Assembly: GCF_003386535.1 (NCBI RefSeq)
Contig: NZ_QTTN01000018.1
Span: 60,360 to 124,359 of the forward strand
Length of the DNA: 64,000 nucleotides
Direction of reading: 5' to 3'
Origin: Paenibacillus taihuensis
GTDB taxonomy: Bacteria; Bacillota; Bacilli; Paenibacillales; Paenibacillaceae
Positions 1 through 8,604 of this stretch are shown here, one piece after another; position 1 is the first letter of the stretch, and every line of letters starts with the position of its first letter. The position numbers were made by a program, and so were the translations under genes. A model generated the notes under the pieces. The model did not search any database. It worked only from the letters and a program-made list of their open reading frames with translations, and was not told the origin of the DNA.

Positions 1-666
1 TACCGCAAAGGGCAGCTTCCAGACCGTGCCGTCTTGCTTCAGGGCGAATCGGCCGCTGACCTCTACAATATGATCCAAGCCTTTCACCTGCTCAAGCTTC
101 TCCAGCTTCTCGTTACTTTTCCAAACCGTACCGTCTGTTTTCAGAAAAAGCTCCTGTTGATCATAGCTTGGATACTCTGCATGAATGCTAATCTGCTTCA
201 CATGATCAATTTCGCTAAGCGGCTTGATGCCGTCCCAATCGATCTTGATTCCTTCACGGGGAATCGTGAATACGTCTCCATCCTTCTCGATGACGAAGGT
301 ATGGAGCCACGTGTCTGTAACAGCGGCGATATCCTTCAGCGCTGGAATGGGCTCCACCTTGTATTCCGTTGCCGATGCGGTCGGCTCCCAATGCCAAACG
401 GACAAGTCGTTCTTCATAATGATCCGATCGGAAAATGAAGCCGCCACATCGGACAGCTCATGAATTTGGGTGGGTACCGAATGGTTCTGTCCCCATACCC
501 AATAGGTGCCGTCGCTCTCAATGAGCGAGTCGCTGCCGTAGGCCGCAATTGTGTTCGTGTTTGCGGGCTCCGAGGCAGCTGCATAGATGGTGGATGTGGA
601 TGTCCCTCCTGCCGAAAATGCCAATACGCCTAAAGCGAGTGCTGCCGGAATTAGCTGCTTATTCAT
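1..666 (-). CDS. Secreted RCC1-like repeat protein (C-terminus outside window)
   Basis: The reading frame opens at an ATG at 666 and runs off the left edge, so only the first 222 residues are visible. The N-terminus is a plain signal peptide (MNKQ, then a hydrophobic stretch to about residue 20, then small residues ending near Ala-Ala-Ala-Ser), so the product is probably exported. The rest shows degenerate repeats of the type ESDGTYWVWG, LKTDGTVWKSN and LKQDGTVWKLP. This spacing of Asp-Gly-Thr-Val-Trp is typical of RCC1/beta-propeller repeats in Paenibacillus surface proteins. Such proteins often carry extra surface-attachment domains, which would lie outside the window. The ligand is unknown. 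Repeat class is fairly sure; function is not. Confidence 0.65.
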   Translation of the reverse strand, partial: MNKQLIPAALALGVLAFSAGGTSTSTIYAAASEPANTNTIAAYGSDSLIESDGTYWVWGQNHSVPTQIHELSDVAASFSDRIIMKNDLSVWHWEPTASATEYKVEPIPALKDIAAVTDTWLHTFVIEKDGDVFTIPREGIKIDWDGIKPLSEIDHVKQISIHAEYPSYDQQELFLKTDGTVWKSNEKLEKLEQVKGLDHIVEVSGRFALKQDGTVWKLPFAV

Positions 667-752
667 GTGAATGCGCTCCTGTTCTTCCAGTTAATGGACT
701 GCTTCTCATTACCCAGTAGACGGTATGGAAGCGAGGAAGGTTGCATTCGTTC

Positions 753-1259
753 TTATATGAGCTTGTAATACAGCATCGTGGCATCCAGTTCGCCGCCAGC
801 CGATCGTGCGAAGCTCGGAATGCGGCCTGCCAACGTATAGCCGATCGAAGTATACAGCAGATTCGATGGGTCTCCCTCTCTTGTATCGAGCACCAGCAGC
901 GAACGGCCTGCCTGCTTTGCCTGTTCTTCCGCGTGCAGCATCAGCTGGCGTCCAATACCATTGCGCCGACAGTCAGGATGCGCCATGAGCTTGGCGATTT
1001 CTGCACGGTGCATGCCGTTCGGCTTCATGCATAGATGCAGCTGGACAGTACCCGCAATGCGGCCGTTCATCCGGGCGACGAACAGGAGAACGTCCGGCGC
1101 GAGCACGCCTTCCCAGTATTGCTTTGCCTCCAGCTCTGTTATCGGGGGCAGGAAGCCGATGGATGCGCCGTCCTCCACAACGGCGATCAGCAGCTCGGAC
1201 AGCTCGGAGAGGATGGTATCGTTAATGGCATGTACCTCTTCAATTGCAATGATTGACAT
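753..1259 (-). CDS. GNAT family N-acetyltransferase
   Basis: A 168-residue acetyltransferase of the GNAT fold. The acetyl-CoA loop is visible as HPDCRRNGIGRQLMLHAEEQ, preceded by the usual beta strand (AEIAKLMAH) and followed by LLVLDTREGD and a C-terminal YTSIGY segment. The start was placed at the ATG at 1259 because an AGGGAGGATT ribosome site lies just upstream; the open frame continues further upstream without another good site. It is divergent from a LysR-type regulator gene with a repeat-rich spacer between them, the usual arrangement for a regulator and its target. Substrate unknown. Confidence 0.85.
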   Translation of the reverse strand: MSIIAIEEVHAINDTILSELSELLIAVVEDGASIGFLPPITELEAKQYWEGVLAPDVLLFVARMNGRIAGTVQLHLCMKPNGMHRAEIAKLMAHPDCRRNGIGRQLMLHAEEQAKQAGRSLLVLDTREGDPSNLLYTSIGYTLAGRIPSFARSAGGELDATMLYYKLI

Positions 1260-1292
1260 TGTGAATCCTCCCTCGCGGCCTCTAGTGTGTCT

Positions 1293-1329
1293 TGAATATA
1301 GCCATATCATCTGAATATAGCCATATCAT
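1293..1329. repeat. Tandem 19-bp direct repeat in divergent promoter region
   Basis: The sequence TGAATATAGCCATATCAT occurs at 1293-1310 and again at 1312-1329, a period of 19 bp, in the spacer between the acetyltransferase and the LysR gene. It could be a doubled regulator site or a recent slippage duplication. Confidence 0.85.
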
Positions 1330-1343
1330 AACGGGGACGTTAT
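1328..1343. promoter_or_regulatory. Inverted repeat, possible LysR operator
   Basis: ATAACG-GGGA-CGTTAT is a perfect 6-bp inverted repeat, and a further ATAACG half-site follows at 1350-1355. Its place between a LysR gene and its divergent neighbour suggests an operator. This is inferred from position and symmetry only. Confidence 0.4.
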
Positions 1344-1421
1344 CATTTGTATAACGAATAATTTATGTTGTTATCATTCAAAAATCGAATCATTCATGCG
1401 AGAAGGAGTTTGTTCGGTGCC

Positions 1422-2282
1422 ATGGATTCATCCCAATTAGAAGCGTTCTTAGCCGTATGCCAAATCCAGAACTTCACGAAGGCCGCTGAGCATCTGCATA
1501 TCTCTCAATCGGCTGTCACTGCGCGCATCAAGGGATTGGAGACCGAGGTCGGGAAAACATTGTTGCTGCGCGACAATCGCAATGTCAAGCTGACTCAAGC
1601 CGGCATCGCCTTCCTCCCTTACGCCCAGCGGATGATTCGGCTGTACGCGGAGAGCAAGCTGACGCTGTCGGAGCAATTCGAGCATCAGCTAATATTAAGC
1701 GGGCCCGGCTCCGTATGGCATTATCGATACTTGCCGAATATCTTGGCGTTTCGGCAGAATCATCCCGAGGTTGCGGTTAAATTCCTCAGCAACATCGATC
1801 CGGGCTATATGATCCGCGATTTGCTGCTCGACGGCGTTGTTCATGTCTCGGTCCGCTTCGATCCTCCTGATCATCCGAAGGTGTCGCAGCTGCTGTTGTT
1901 CGAGGATCCTCTCATACTCGTCTCGGCCGTGGATCGAGAGGCGCCGGTACACAAGGCGGATCTTCGTTCCGCGTCCTACTGCCACATCGAATGGGGCTAC
2001 CCCTTCCCCGATTGGTTCGCCGGCGTGGCAGGCGCTGGCTTCGTGCCCGCGCTGCACACGGACCATTCCGCCATTATGCTGACGATGCTGCTGCAGGGTG
2101 CCGGCTTCGGGTTTATGCCTCTCTCCATCGCGCAGCCTTATCTAGATGCGCAGCGGCTGTTCCGGCTTCCCTGCGCTTTTGAGACGCCGACGATTACAGC
2201 CTATGCACAATATCTCGCCGAGCAGCGGGAGCATCGCACTGTGCAGCTGGGGCTGGAGCTGCTGGGGAGTCACAGGGTATGA
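1422..2282 (+). CDS. LysR family transcriptional regulator
   Basis: A 286-residue LysR-type regulator. The N-terminal winged helix is clear: DSSQLEAFLAVCQIQNFTKA, then AAEHLHISQSAVTARIKGLE as the recognition helix region. The C-terminal part is the periplasmic-binding-protein-like effector domain. ATG 1422 was chosen because the conserved domain starts two residues later and AGAAGGAG lies at 1401-1408; a longer frame from 1365 has no ribosome site. It probably controls itself and the divergent acetyltransferase gene. The effector is unknown. Confidence 0.9.
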   Translation: MDSSQLEAFLAVCQIQNFTKAAEHLHISQSAVTARIKGLETEVGKTLLLRDNRNVKLTQAGIAFLPYAQRMIRLYAESKLTLSEQFEHQLILSGPGSVWHYRYLPNILAFRQNHPEVAVKFLSNIDPGYMIRDLLLDGVVHVSVRFDPPDHPKVSQLLLFEDPLILVSAVDREAPVHKADLRSASYCHIEWGYPFPDWFAGVAGAGFVPALHTDHSAIMLTMLLQGAGFGFMPLSIAQPYLDAQRLFRLPCAFETPTITAYAQYLAEQREHRTVQLGLELLGSHRV

Positions 2283-2302
2283 TGCACGTCAGCGATAATT
2301 TC

Positions 2303-2438
2303 GAATAACTGGATATTTCCAGTTATTCCGGTCATTACTTTGTGCAAAACCTCTGTAACGCTCAAAATAAATGGGTTTTTCCATTTATTCGTGGTTGGCC
2401 GAGCGGAATCACCTCAAATAGATGGATTTTTACATCTA
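2303..2438. repeat. Three consecutive AT-rich hairpins with a shared core
   Basis: Three stem-loops follow each other at about 60-bp spacing: 2303-2328 (11-bp stem around TGGATATTTCCA), 2366-2389 (9-bp stem around ATGGGTTTTTCCAT) and 2419-2438 (6-bp stem around GATGGATTTTTACATC). All share a TGG-A/T-rich-CCA-like centre and AATA/TATT flanks. They resemble the nested repeat at 26,384-26,571 and are probably members of a dispersed intergenic repeat family. Confidence 0.6.
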
Positions 2439-2483
2439 CTCATAAGCTGGCTAGAAGATGCATGCCTCTGGGCACGCATCATA

Positions 2484-2522
2484 AAGGAAGGCTGCCCGGG
2501 CACATTCGCCCAGACAGCCTTC
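2484..2522 (-). terminator. Terminator after the ABC importer operon
   Basis: GAAGGCTG (2487-2494) pairs with CAGCCTTC (2515-2522), with inner GGGC/GCCC pairing. On the minus strand the stem is followed by a short T-rich stretch. It lies just past the ATPase gene stop. Confidence 0.6.
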
Positions 2523-2548
2523 GTCTTAACTATTTCCTCCGGTTACGA

Positions 2549-3343
2549 TTAACCGAATACGACACGGTCGTCCGCCATCTTATGACCGCTAATATTCTCG
2601 AACTCGCGAAGCAGCTGCTCGACCGTCAGGCCCTTCTTCCGCTCCTCGTCGATATCGAGAATGATACGGCCCTTGTCCATCATAATGAGACGGTTGCCGA
2701 GGCGAATCGCTTGCTCCATGTTGTGCGTGACCATTAACGTCGTTAGCTTCATTTCGCGTACGATGCTCTCCGTCAGGCGCGTAATAAGCTCGGCTCTCGC
2801 CGGGTCAAGCGCTGCGGTATGCTCGTCGAGCAGCAGGATCTGCGGCTCGGTGAACGTCGCCATCAGCAGGCTGAGCGCCTGGCGCTCCCCTCCGGACAGC
2901 TGCCCGACCTTCGCTCTCAGCCGCGTATCGAGGCCGATGCCCAGCTTCTTCAGCTGCTCTTGGAAGAACGCCCGCTTCGAGCGCGTAATGCCAAAGCTAA
3001 GTCCGCGCTTCTTGCCGCGCACATACGCAATCGCCAAGTTCTCCTCGATCGTCAGATGCGGCGCAGTACCCGCCATCGGATCCTGGAAGACGCGGCCGAT
3101 CCAGCGGCCCCGCTTGTATTCCGGCAGCTCCGACACCACATTGCCGCCGATGCGCACATCGCCTGAATCCGGAGTTACGACGCCGGAGATAATGTTCATC
3201 AGCGTCGATTTTCCCGCGCCGTTACTTCCGATTACCGTTACGAAATCGCCCGGCTTCAGCGTCAGGTTAATGCCGATGAGCGCCGCCTTCTCATCCGGCG
3301 TACCAGGGAAGAAGAGCTTGGACACTTTAGACAGCTCCAGCAT
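2549..3343 (-). CDS. ABC transporter ATP-binding protein (TrpZ-like)
   Basis: A 264-residue ABC ATPase and last gene of a three-gene importer operon. The Walker A motif (GSNGAGKST, near residue 39), the signature LSGGERQALSL and the Walker B/switch segment ILLLDEHTAALDP are present. DEHTAALDP is typical of the ABC.X4 group that includes the streptococcal tryptophan importer. Its start overlaps the permease stop by one base (TAATG), so the two are translationally coupled. It powers uptake at the inner face of the membrane. The substrate cannot be read from the sequence. Confidence 0.9.
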   Translation of the reverse strand: MLELSKVSKLFFPGTPDEKAALIGINLTLKPGDFVTVIGSNGAGKSTLMNIISGVVTPDSGDVRIGGNVVSELPEYKRGRWIGRVFQDPMAGTAPHLTIEENLAIAYVRGKKRGLSFGITRSKRAFFQEQLKKLGIGLDTRLRAKVGQLSGGERQALSLLMATFTEPQILLLDEHTAALDPARAELITRLTESIVREMKLTTLMVTHNMEQAIRLGNRLIMMDKGRIILDIDEERKKGLTVEQLLREFENISGHKMADDRVVFG

Positions 3344-4260
3344 TAGCGCTCACCTCCCGCAGCCGTAAGCATGTCGGCCAATTCCGCAGAGCGTTTGCGC
3401 GCAGCGTGCTTCTGCTTCCAAGACCGCTGAGCCGTTGGAATAATGAGCGCTACGATAACGATAACGGCTGTAATGATCTTTAGGTCGGATGCGTCCAGCC
3501 AGCTGACCTGCAGCGCCATCGCAACGACGATCCGGTACACGACCGAGCCGAACACAGCGGCAAGTGTCGCCCACAGAATCGTTCTCGCGCCTAGAATCGC
3601 TTCCCCGATAATAACGGAAGCAAGACCGATGACGATCATCCCGATCCCCATCGAGTTATCCGCGTAACCCGCCTGTTGAGCGACGAGCGCGCCGGATAGC
3701 GCGACCAAGCCGTTCGACAAGCTGATGCCGAGAATAATCGTATGATCGGTATGTGCGCCGAAGCTGCGGATCATGCGCGCATTGTCGCCCGTTGCCCGCA
3801 GCGCAAGGCCGAGATCTGTCTTCAGGAACAAGTTCAGCAGCACCACGATGACGAGCACGACGCCAACCATGAAGGCAAGAATGGAGAGCGAATTAAATAT
3901 CGTTCCCTCGCCAAGCAGCGAAATGTTCGGACGTCCCATAATCCGAAGATTAATGGAATAGAGCGCGATCATCATGAGAATACCCGATAACAGTCCGTTG
4001 ATCCGGCCCTTCGTATGCAGCAGGCCAGTAACAGCCCCTGCCGCACAGCCGCCGAGACAAGCAGCGATGGTAGCAAGCCAAGGTGATGCACCGTGGGTAA
4101 TCATCGTCGCTGCGATGGCTCCCCCGGTTGTGAAGCTCCCATCCACCGTAAGATCGGGAAAATCGAGAATGCGGAACGTGATGTAAACGCCGAGTGCCAT
4201 GAGGGCGTATAGCAAGCCTAGCTCAATAGCTCCAGGGATGGAATTCCAGATAGCATGCAT
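3343..4260 (-). CDS. ABC transporter permease (TrpY-like, ABC.X4 family)
   Basis: A 305-residue integral membrane protein with about eight to nine hydrophobic segments, and the family-typical start LGLLYALMALGVYITFRIL followed by DFPDLTVDGSF. This Asp-Leu-Thr-Val-Asp-Gly motif marks the permeases that pair with ABC.X4 substrate-binding proteins. It sits between the binding lipoprotein and the ATPase gene, on the same strand with short gaps. Function: transmembrane channel of the importer. Confidence 0.88.
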   Translation of the reverse strand: MHAIWNSIPGAIELGLLYALMALGVYITFRILDFPDLTVDGSFTTGGAIAATMITHGASPWLATIAACLGGCAAGAVTGLLHTKGRINGLLSGILMMIALYSINLRIMGRPNISLLGEGTIFNSLSILAFMVGVVLVIVVLLNLFLKTDLGLALRATGDNARMIRSFGAHTDHTIILGISLSNGLVALSGALVAQQAGYADNSMGIGMIVIGLASVIIGEAILGARTILWATLAAVFGSVVYRIVVAMALQVSWLDASDLKIITAVIVIVALIIPTAQRSWKQKHAARKRSAELADMLTAAGGER

Positions 4261-4291
4261 GGGTGAACCTCCAGACGATTACTGATACTGA

Positions 4292-5368
4292 TTACTGGAT
4301 AATATCTTGTGCTTGGTCCTGAACGGCCTTCTTCATGTCGTCCGTCACTGTAATACCGAGCGATTCGGCCGCTTTCAGGTTGAGGATCAGATCCAGCTTC
4401 TCCTGCATGCTTACTTTGATCTCGCCTGGTTTTTTGCCGTTCTTGAGAATATCTACAGCCATCTGACCTGCTTGATAGCCGTGATCATAATATTTGAAGC
4501 CGACCGTTGCGAAAGCGCCTTTCTCTACCGTGTCACGGTCCGAGGAGAAGAACGGAATTTTATTCTTCTGTGCGACTTGGATAATCGAATCTACGCCGCT
4601 AACGACCATGTTGTCGAGCGTAATGTAGAATGCATCGGCGCGGCCAACCAGCGATTCCGCTGCTTGCTTCACTTCAGACGTGTTCGTTACAGCTGCCTTC
4701 ACGAGCTTGATGTTATGCTTCGCCAATGCTTCTTCTGCCATCTTGGACATAACGACCGCGTTCTCTTCACCTTCGTTGATGATAAGACCGAGTGTCTTTA
4801 CATTCGGGAAGTTTGCCGCGATGAAGTCAACTAGCTGCGTTGTCGCCGCAGGGTTCGTATCCGATGCGCCAGTAACGTTGCCGCCCGGTGCGTCCAGGTT
4901 GCTGACGATCTTCGCTGCCAATGGATCCGTAACGGCTGCGAACACGACCGGCGTATCCTTCACTTGCTGTACCACGGCTTGCGCCGATGGCGTTGCGATC
5001 GCAAAGACAAGATCGTTCTTGTCTGCCGCGATTTTCTGAGCGATGGACAGGTTGTTCGACGAGTCGCCCTGCGCGTTGTTGAAATCAACCGTCAAGTTCT
5101 TGCCTTCTTCAATGCCTGCATCTTTCAGCGCTGCCAAGAAACCTTCGCGCGTCGCATCAAGAGACGGATGTTCAACGATCTGAGAAATTGCGATTTTGTA
5201 CGATTTTTCCGCTGGCGTGTCATTTTCGGCAGCAGCCGGAGCATTCGAGTTGGCTGTTGTGTTATTCCCTGCCGCAGCGGTGTTGTTCGTCTCTTCTTTC
5301 TTGCTGCCACAACCCACGATTACTAGAACGATAGAACATACAAGTACGAATATAGACCATTTTCTCAT
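4292..5368 (-). CDS. ABC transporter substrate-binding lipoprotein (TrpX-like)
   Basis: A 358-residue exported lipoprotein. The N-terminus is a signal peptide ending in a lipobox (VIVGC), then a Ser/Ala/Asn/Thr-rich linker to about residue 55. The body is a two-lobed binding protein of the type YKIAISQIVEHPSLDATREG with GNVTGASDTNPA, characteristic of the ABC.X4.S family. Family members bind tryptophan or tyrosine in streptococci; other substrates are possible. It is the first gene of the operon, behind a good sigma-A promoter at 5498-5526. No T-box leader was seen, although streptococcal trpX has one. Confidence 0.87.
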   Translation of the reverse strand: MRKWSIFVLVCSIVLVIVGCGSKKEETNNTAAAGNNTTANSNAPAAAENDTPAEKSYKIAISQIVEHPSLDATREGFLAALKDAGIEEGKNLTVDFNNAQGDSSNNLSIAQKIAADKNDLVFAIATPSAQAVVQQVKDTPVVFAAVTDPLAAKIVSNLDAPGGNVTGASDTNPAATTQLVDFIAANFPNVKTLGLIINEGEENAVVMSKMAEEALAKHNIKLVKAAVTNTSEVKQAAESLVGRADAFYITLDNMVVSGVDSIIQVAQKNKIPFFSSDRDTVEKGAFATVGFKYYDHGYQAGQMAVDILKNGKKPGEIKVSMQEKLDLILNLKAAESLGITVTDDMKKAVQDQAQDIIQ

Positions 5369-5497
5369 ATTGCTTCTTTCCCCTCTCGTGTGTAAAGCTA
5401 TGCCTCTGCCCTGAAAAACTGCAGTGCTTTATCGCCAAACAGCAACAAAGTCTAACTCTAGCAGAATCCCTTGTGAACGCTAACATGCTTTTTATAT

Positions 5498-5526
5498 ATA
5501 TTAAGAGGAGTTCACAGGTTCGTCAA
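5498..5526 (-). promoter_or_regulatory. Sigma-A type promoter of the ABC importer operon
   Basis: On the minus strand a TTGACG box (complement of 5521-5526) and a TAATAT box (complement of 5498-5503) are separated by 17 bp. It lies about 130 bp upstream of the lipoprotein gene, leaving a leader in which no known riboswitch was recognised. Confidence 0.65.
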
Positions 5527-5562
5527 TTGTTTAAAAAAATATATATCTGAAGCAAAAAGAGC

Positions 5563-5593
5563 AAAAAGACCACATCCAACAGGATGTGGTCTT
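5563..5593 (-). terminator. Rho-independent terminator after the SEC-C gene
   Basis: AAGACCACATCC and GGATGTGGTCTT form a perfect 12-bp stem with a 4-base loop (AACA). On the minus strand it is followed by TTTTTGCTCTTTTT. It lies just past the stop of the SEC-C gene. Confidence 0.88.
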
Positions 5594-5601
5594 GGCGGTG
5601 C

Positions 5602-6063
5602 TTAGCTTACAAGCAAGCAGCATTTCTTATATTTCTTCCCGCTTCCGCACGGGCACGGCTCGTTTCTGCCAATCTTGACAGAGGTCACCGGACGGCGAGG
5701 CGCTGTGATCGTTCTTCTGTAGGAAGCGCTAATCGGGCTTGCAACGCGTGCTGCAGGCTTAGCTGCTGGAGACTCTGCTTGTGTCGCTTGGGGTTCTTGC
5801 GGCTGCTCCTGAGTCGCTTTAGGCGCCTCTGCGACCGGTTCACTGCCCAGCAGTTCCCGGATCTCTTCCGGCATGCCTTGGTGTAGCAGATTCGCTTGCG
5901 CAAATTCAGCATCAGTGAGGAGCTGAACGAGAGCATCCGCGAGCTCCTGCTTCTTCAGCTTCGAACGGCCAGCAAGTTCACATGCTGCGGCAATTTGATT
6001 CAGGCGATCCTTGGTCAGTGCCGACAACATATCGCTCAGTTTCGTTCTAATTGCTAAATCCAT
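5602..6063 (-). CDS. SEC-C motif protein with Rho-N-like N-terminus
   Basis: A 153-residue protein. The N-terminal half ([20 protein letters not shown], then [17 protein letters not shown]) looks like a small SAP/Rho-N helical domain. A Gln/Ala/Pro-rich linker follows. The C-terminus is a SEC-C zinc motif, [16 protein letters not shown], as found at the end of SecA. ATG 6063 is preferred (GAAAGGGT upstream); the open frame extends 16 codons more. The same N-terminal and C-terminal segments recur in the 380-residue protein at 29,311-30,453, so the two are paralogs. Role unknown; SEC-C binds zinc and often mediates ribosome or protein contacts. Confidence 0.8.
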   Translation of the reverse strand: MDLAIRTKLSDMLSALTKDRLNQIAAACELAGRSKLKKQELADALVQLLTDAEFAQANLLHQGMPEEIRELLGSEPVAEAPKATQEQPQEPQATQAESPAAKPAARVASPISASYRRTITAPRRPVTSVKIGRNEPCPCGSGKKYKKCCLLVS

Positions 6064-6324
6064 TGATGTTAGACCCTTTCTATCCGCCAAAACAAATGAC
6101 TTCATAACCAAGCTATTTTACCACGTTTCTCGGGATAAGCCTACTCTAGGAGCGAAAAAAGGGCCAGCTATTAGTTTCCAGCTAGAGAGCGGCGATCGAA
6201 TGAGCTAGAAAAACAAGCTTCTTCTCTCAAATATGAAGTTATCCTTAAATATGTAAAAATGGCAACCAAATTACAAATGATAGCCATTAAAATATAGGAT
6301 AGCAAACGATAAGAGGTGTTTGGA

Positions 6325-6804
6325 ATGAATGGAGCTCCTATTTATGTCATGATTGCCGCAATCGCAGTCCTGGTGTTGTGGCGAAGAACAAGAAGCATGT
6401 ATCGGCCTGTTCGGGGAAACGGCTATCGCATCTTGGTCCCGTTATTGTTTATGATTCCTGCGGTTACCTTATTTTTCAATCCGGATGTGAACGAGCCTGC
6501 TTGGGCTTTTGCCGGAGCTTTCGGGCTTGGGGTCATCTTCTCGATTCCGCTCATCTGGACAACCAACTATGAAGTGAGAGCGGACGATCAGATCTATACG
6601 CAGAAGAACTGGGGATTTATCGCAGCATTCGTAGGCATCGTAATCGTTCGGTTCGCGCTTCGCCAGCAATTTTCCGATATGAATCCTCAGAACCTCATGG
6701 CGCTCTTCGTCATGGTTGCAATGGGCTATCTCGTTCCATGGAGAATTGTTTCGTTCATTAAGTTCAGGCGCTTGTTCAAGGATAGAGTCTCTATCCAGAG
6801 TTAG
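6325..6804 (+). CDS. CcdC-like membrane protein (DUF1453 type)
   Basis: A 159-residue polytopic protein with four to five membrane segments. It starts with a helix, then WRRTRSMYRPVRGNGYRIL, LVPLLFMIPAVTLFF and a conserved WTTNYEVRADDQIY segment followed by further helices. This matches the CcdC family, whose Bacillus member lies in the cytochrome c biogenesis locus, although CcdC itself is not essential there. ATG 6325 was chosen over a GTG at 6316 because AAGAGGTG lies at the right distance. No other ccd gene is adjacent. Confidence 0.75.
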   Translation: MNGAPIYVMIAAIAVLVLWRRTRSMYRPVRGNGYRILVPLLFMIPAVTLFFNPDVNEPAWAFAGAFGLGVIFSIPLIWTTNYEVRADDQIYTQKNWGFIAAFVGIVIVRFALRQQFSDMNPQNLMALFVMVAMGYLVPWRIVSFIKFRRLFKDRVSIQS

Positions 6805-6806
6805 CC

Positions 6807-7307
6807 TCAGAGCAGCTTCTCGAAACAAAGATAAGGTACCTTCCGCATCGGAAAGCTGATCCTGCCGATCTCGGCATATCCCGCCCGCCGGTACATGCCG
6901 ACCGCGCCTGGATTACCGGTGTATACATCGAGACGGATACTCGTACCGCCCGACTGCTGCGCATGCTGCTCGGCGAACTGCAGCAGTCTCTTGCCGATTC
7001 CTTGCCCCTGATAGGATGGGTGTACCGCAAGCCGGTGAATGCATGCGGGCTCCCCCGCTCGATCGCTCCACAGCAAAGGCGCGTACCTGCTGCTTTGCCG
7101 GCGGTCCACAACGACTGCGCCAATGACCCGCTGCCCATCGCGGATGCCGAATAATGTTCCTCTCTTCATATCGCGACCAATGACAAATCGGTTCGGATAG
7201 AACCAATCCCACTGACGGATACCCGTTCGGTTGAGACTTAACGTGACCTCGCGATACAGCTGCATGAGGCTCTTCCTGTCTTCTTGGGATAACGGGACGA
7301 TGACCAT
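6807..7307 (-). CDS. GNAT family N-acetyltransferase
   Basis: A 166-residue acetyltransferase. The motif A segment LAVHPSYQGQGIGKRLLQFA and the C-terminal GAVGMYRRAGYAEIG are diagnostic of GNAT enzymes. ATG 7307 has AGGGGAG upstream. Its start lies 16 bp after the stop of the VC0807-family gene, so it is probably the last gene of the TetR-led operon. It ends two bases from the convergent CcdC-like gene. Substrate unknown. Confidence 0.85.
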   Translation of the reverse strand: MVIVPLSQEDRKSLMQLYREVTLSLNRTGIRQWDWFYPNRFVIGRDMKRGTLFGIRDGQRVIGAVVVDRRQSSRYAPLLWSDRAGEPACIHRLAVHPSYQGQGIGKRLLQFAEQHAQQSGGTSIRLDVYTGNPGAVGMYRRAGYAEIGRISFPMRKVPYLCFEKLL

Positions 7308-7323
7308 TTTGCACTCCCCTCGT

Positions 7324-7956
7324 CTATAAGGCTCTGTTCTGCTTGATTTGAAGAAACTTGGCTGCAGAATGGCGGCGATACGCGACCGTCCATAGCACGG
7401 CAGCGCCAATGAAGCCATAGAGCACAATGTTGGAAAGCGCCAAATATCTCTCCGTCGATAGACGGTAGACCATATAGACCCGAACGGCCGCCTCCCCCGT
7501 CAGCATAATCCCCCAAACGGTGGTCATCAGACGCATGACGAAACGAAAGTACGCATATCCCCAGCTATTCGGAAAATCATTCCCCGCAACGAAGCGCGTA
7601 GCCAGATGGTACATAATCGGCCGAGTGAAGAACAAGGAGCCGAGAAACACGATTCCGACACCCGCGGTAATGAGCGATTCACGGACGAGTAGTATCTTCT
7701 CGCTGCCGCCTATCAGTACAAGTGCAATGGTAAGAACGAAGGTGAATAGCATCAGGGAACCGAATGCATCGAGCTTGCGGTGCTTTGCCAGATAAATCAA
7801 ATTGTCGATCAGCGGAATTAGCGTCGCAACGGATAGCGCGGCCAAGCTGCTCATATAATCGGACAACCAAACATATAAGGCCCAGGGCACAACCCCGTTA
7901 ATTAAAAGTGTAAAGATGACATATAGACGTTTGAACACACTAAACCACTCCTTCAA
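7324..7956 (-). CDS. VC0807-family integral membrane protein
   Basis: A 210-residue protein with about six hydrophobic helices, starting LYVIFTLLINGVVPWALYVW and containing the charged loop YLAKHRKLDAFG and the FTRPIMYHLATRF segment. This pattern fits the VC0807 (DUF3159-like) membrane family of unknown function. Its start overlaps the end of the DUF2306 gene by 17 bp, showing translational coupling within the TetR operon. Confidence 0.7.
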   Translation of the reverse strand: MKEWFSVFKRLYVIFTLLINGVVPWALYVWLSDYMSSLAALSVATLIPLIDNLIYLAKHRKLDAFGSLMLFTFVLTIALVLIGGSEKILLVRESLITAGVGIVFLGSLFFTRPIMYHLATRFVAGNDFPNSWGYAYFRFVMRLMTTVWGIMLTGEAAVRVYMVYRLSTERYLALSNIVLYGFIGAAVLWTVAYRRHSAAKFLQIKQNRAL

Positions 7957-8587
7957 TAGGTTGAGAGGCTTTGCGGCCGCGTTTGGTGAGATACAGTTCG
8001 GTGAGAGTCAGGTTCAGCGCAATGGAAAGATAGACAGCGAGGGGGAACGTGAAGCTCATAGGTGCATCGATTGTGAATTGGATAATCCCCAGAACAATAC
8101 GAAAGGTGACGAATACGAAGGTGATGGCGTAGCTGCGAAGCATCCACTGCCTGTGTTGGCGCACATTCTTGTTCATAATGAATCTGATGCCGATGGCCGT
8201 CGTTCCCAGCCAGAACACATCCAAGACTAGAAATGCGATGGTCGACGGCCTGCCCCCGGTCGCGTAGAGCGAGATATAAGGGACGACAAGCACGTTGATC
8301 AAAATCGCAATTCCATAGATTCTGCCCAGCCTCTTGTGCATCACCGGATTTCGGCGGCTTCGCCGCGTCAGCTGGTAAGCACCAAGGAGCAGCGCGGCAA
8401 TGCCGAGCAGAATGTGAGGGTAGAAGAACAGCTTCCATACTGCGTAAGGGAACGAGCTGTCATCCAGCTTGGCGGACACCATTCCCGCCTGACTTGGCTT
8501 ATAGACGATATACTGGAGCACCACATAGAAGGTAAACAAATAGGAACACACATAAATCGCGGGTAAAATGATCTTTCTACTCAGCAT
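7940..8587 (-). CDS. DUF2306 membrane protein
   Basis: A 215-residue protein with about six membrane helices. Features of DUF2306 are the segment LLGAYQLTRRSRR followed by HKRLGRIYGIAIL, and MNKNVRQHRQWMLRSYAITF near the C-terminus; the conserved histidines lie at membrane edges. ATG 8587 has AGGAGG about 11 bases upstream; an ATG at 8596 would be too close to it. It follows the TetR gene by 17 bases, so the regulator and this gene are one transcript. Confidence 0.78.
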   Translation of the reverse strand: MLSRKIILPAIYVCSYLFTFYVVLQYIVYKPSQAGMVSAKLDDSSFPYAVWKLFFYPHILLGIAALLLGAYQLTRRSRRNPVMHKRLGRIYGIAILINVLVVPYISLYATGGRPSTIAFLVLDVFWLGTTAIGIRFIMNKNVRQHRQWMLRSYAITFVFVTFRIVLGIIQFTIDAPMSFTFPLAVYLSIALNLTLTELYLTKRGRKASQPIEGVV

Positions 8588-8604
8588 GCTAACCATGCCC
8601 TCCT

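Noticed and set aside
2661..3368. Long plus-strand frame of 235 codons opposite the ABC ATPase gene
   Set aside because: The minus strand encodes a full ABC ATPase with all motifs; the opposite frame is a shadow with no family features.
5369..5497. T-box leader upstream of the TrpX-like gene
   Set aside because: No T-box core sequence (AGGGTGGNACCGCG type) or alternative terminator/antiterminator pair is present in the leader.
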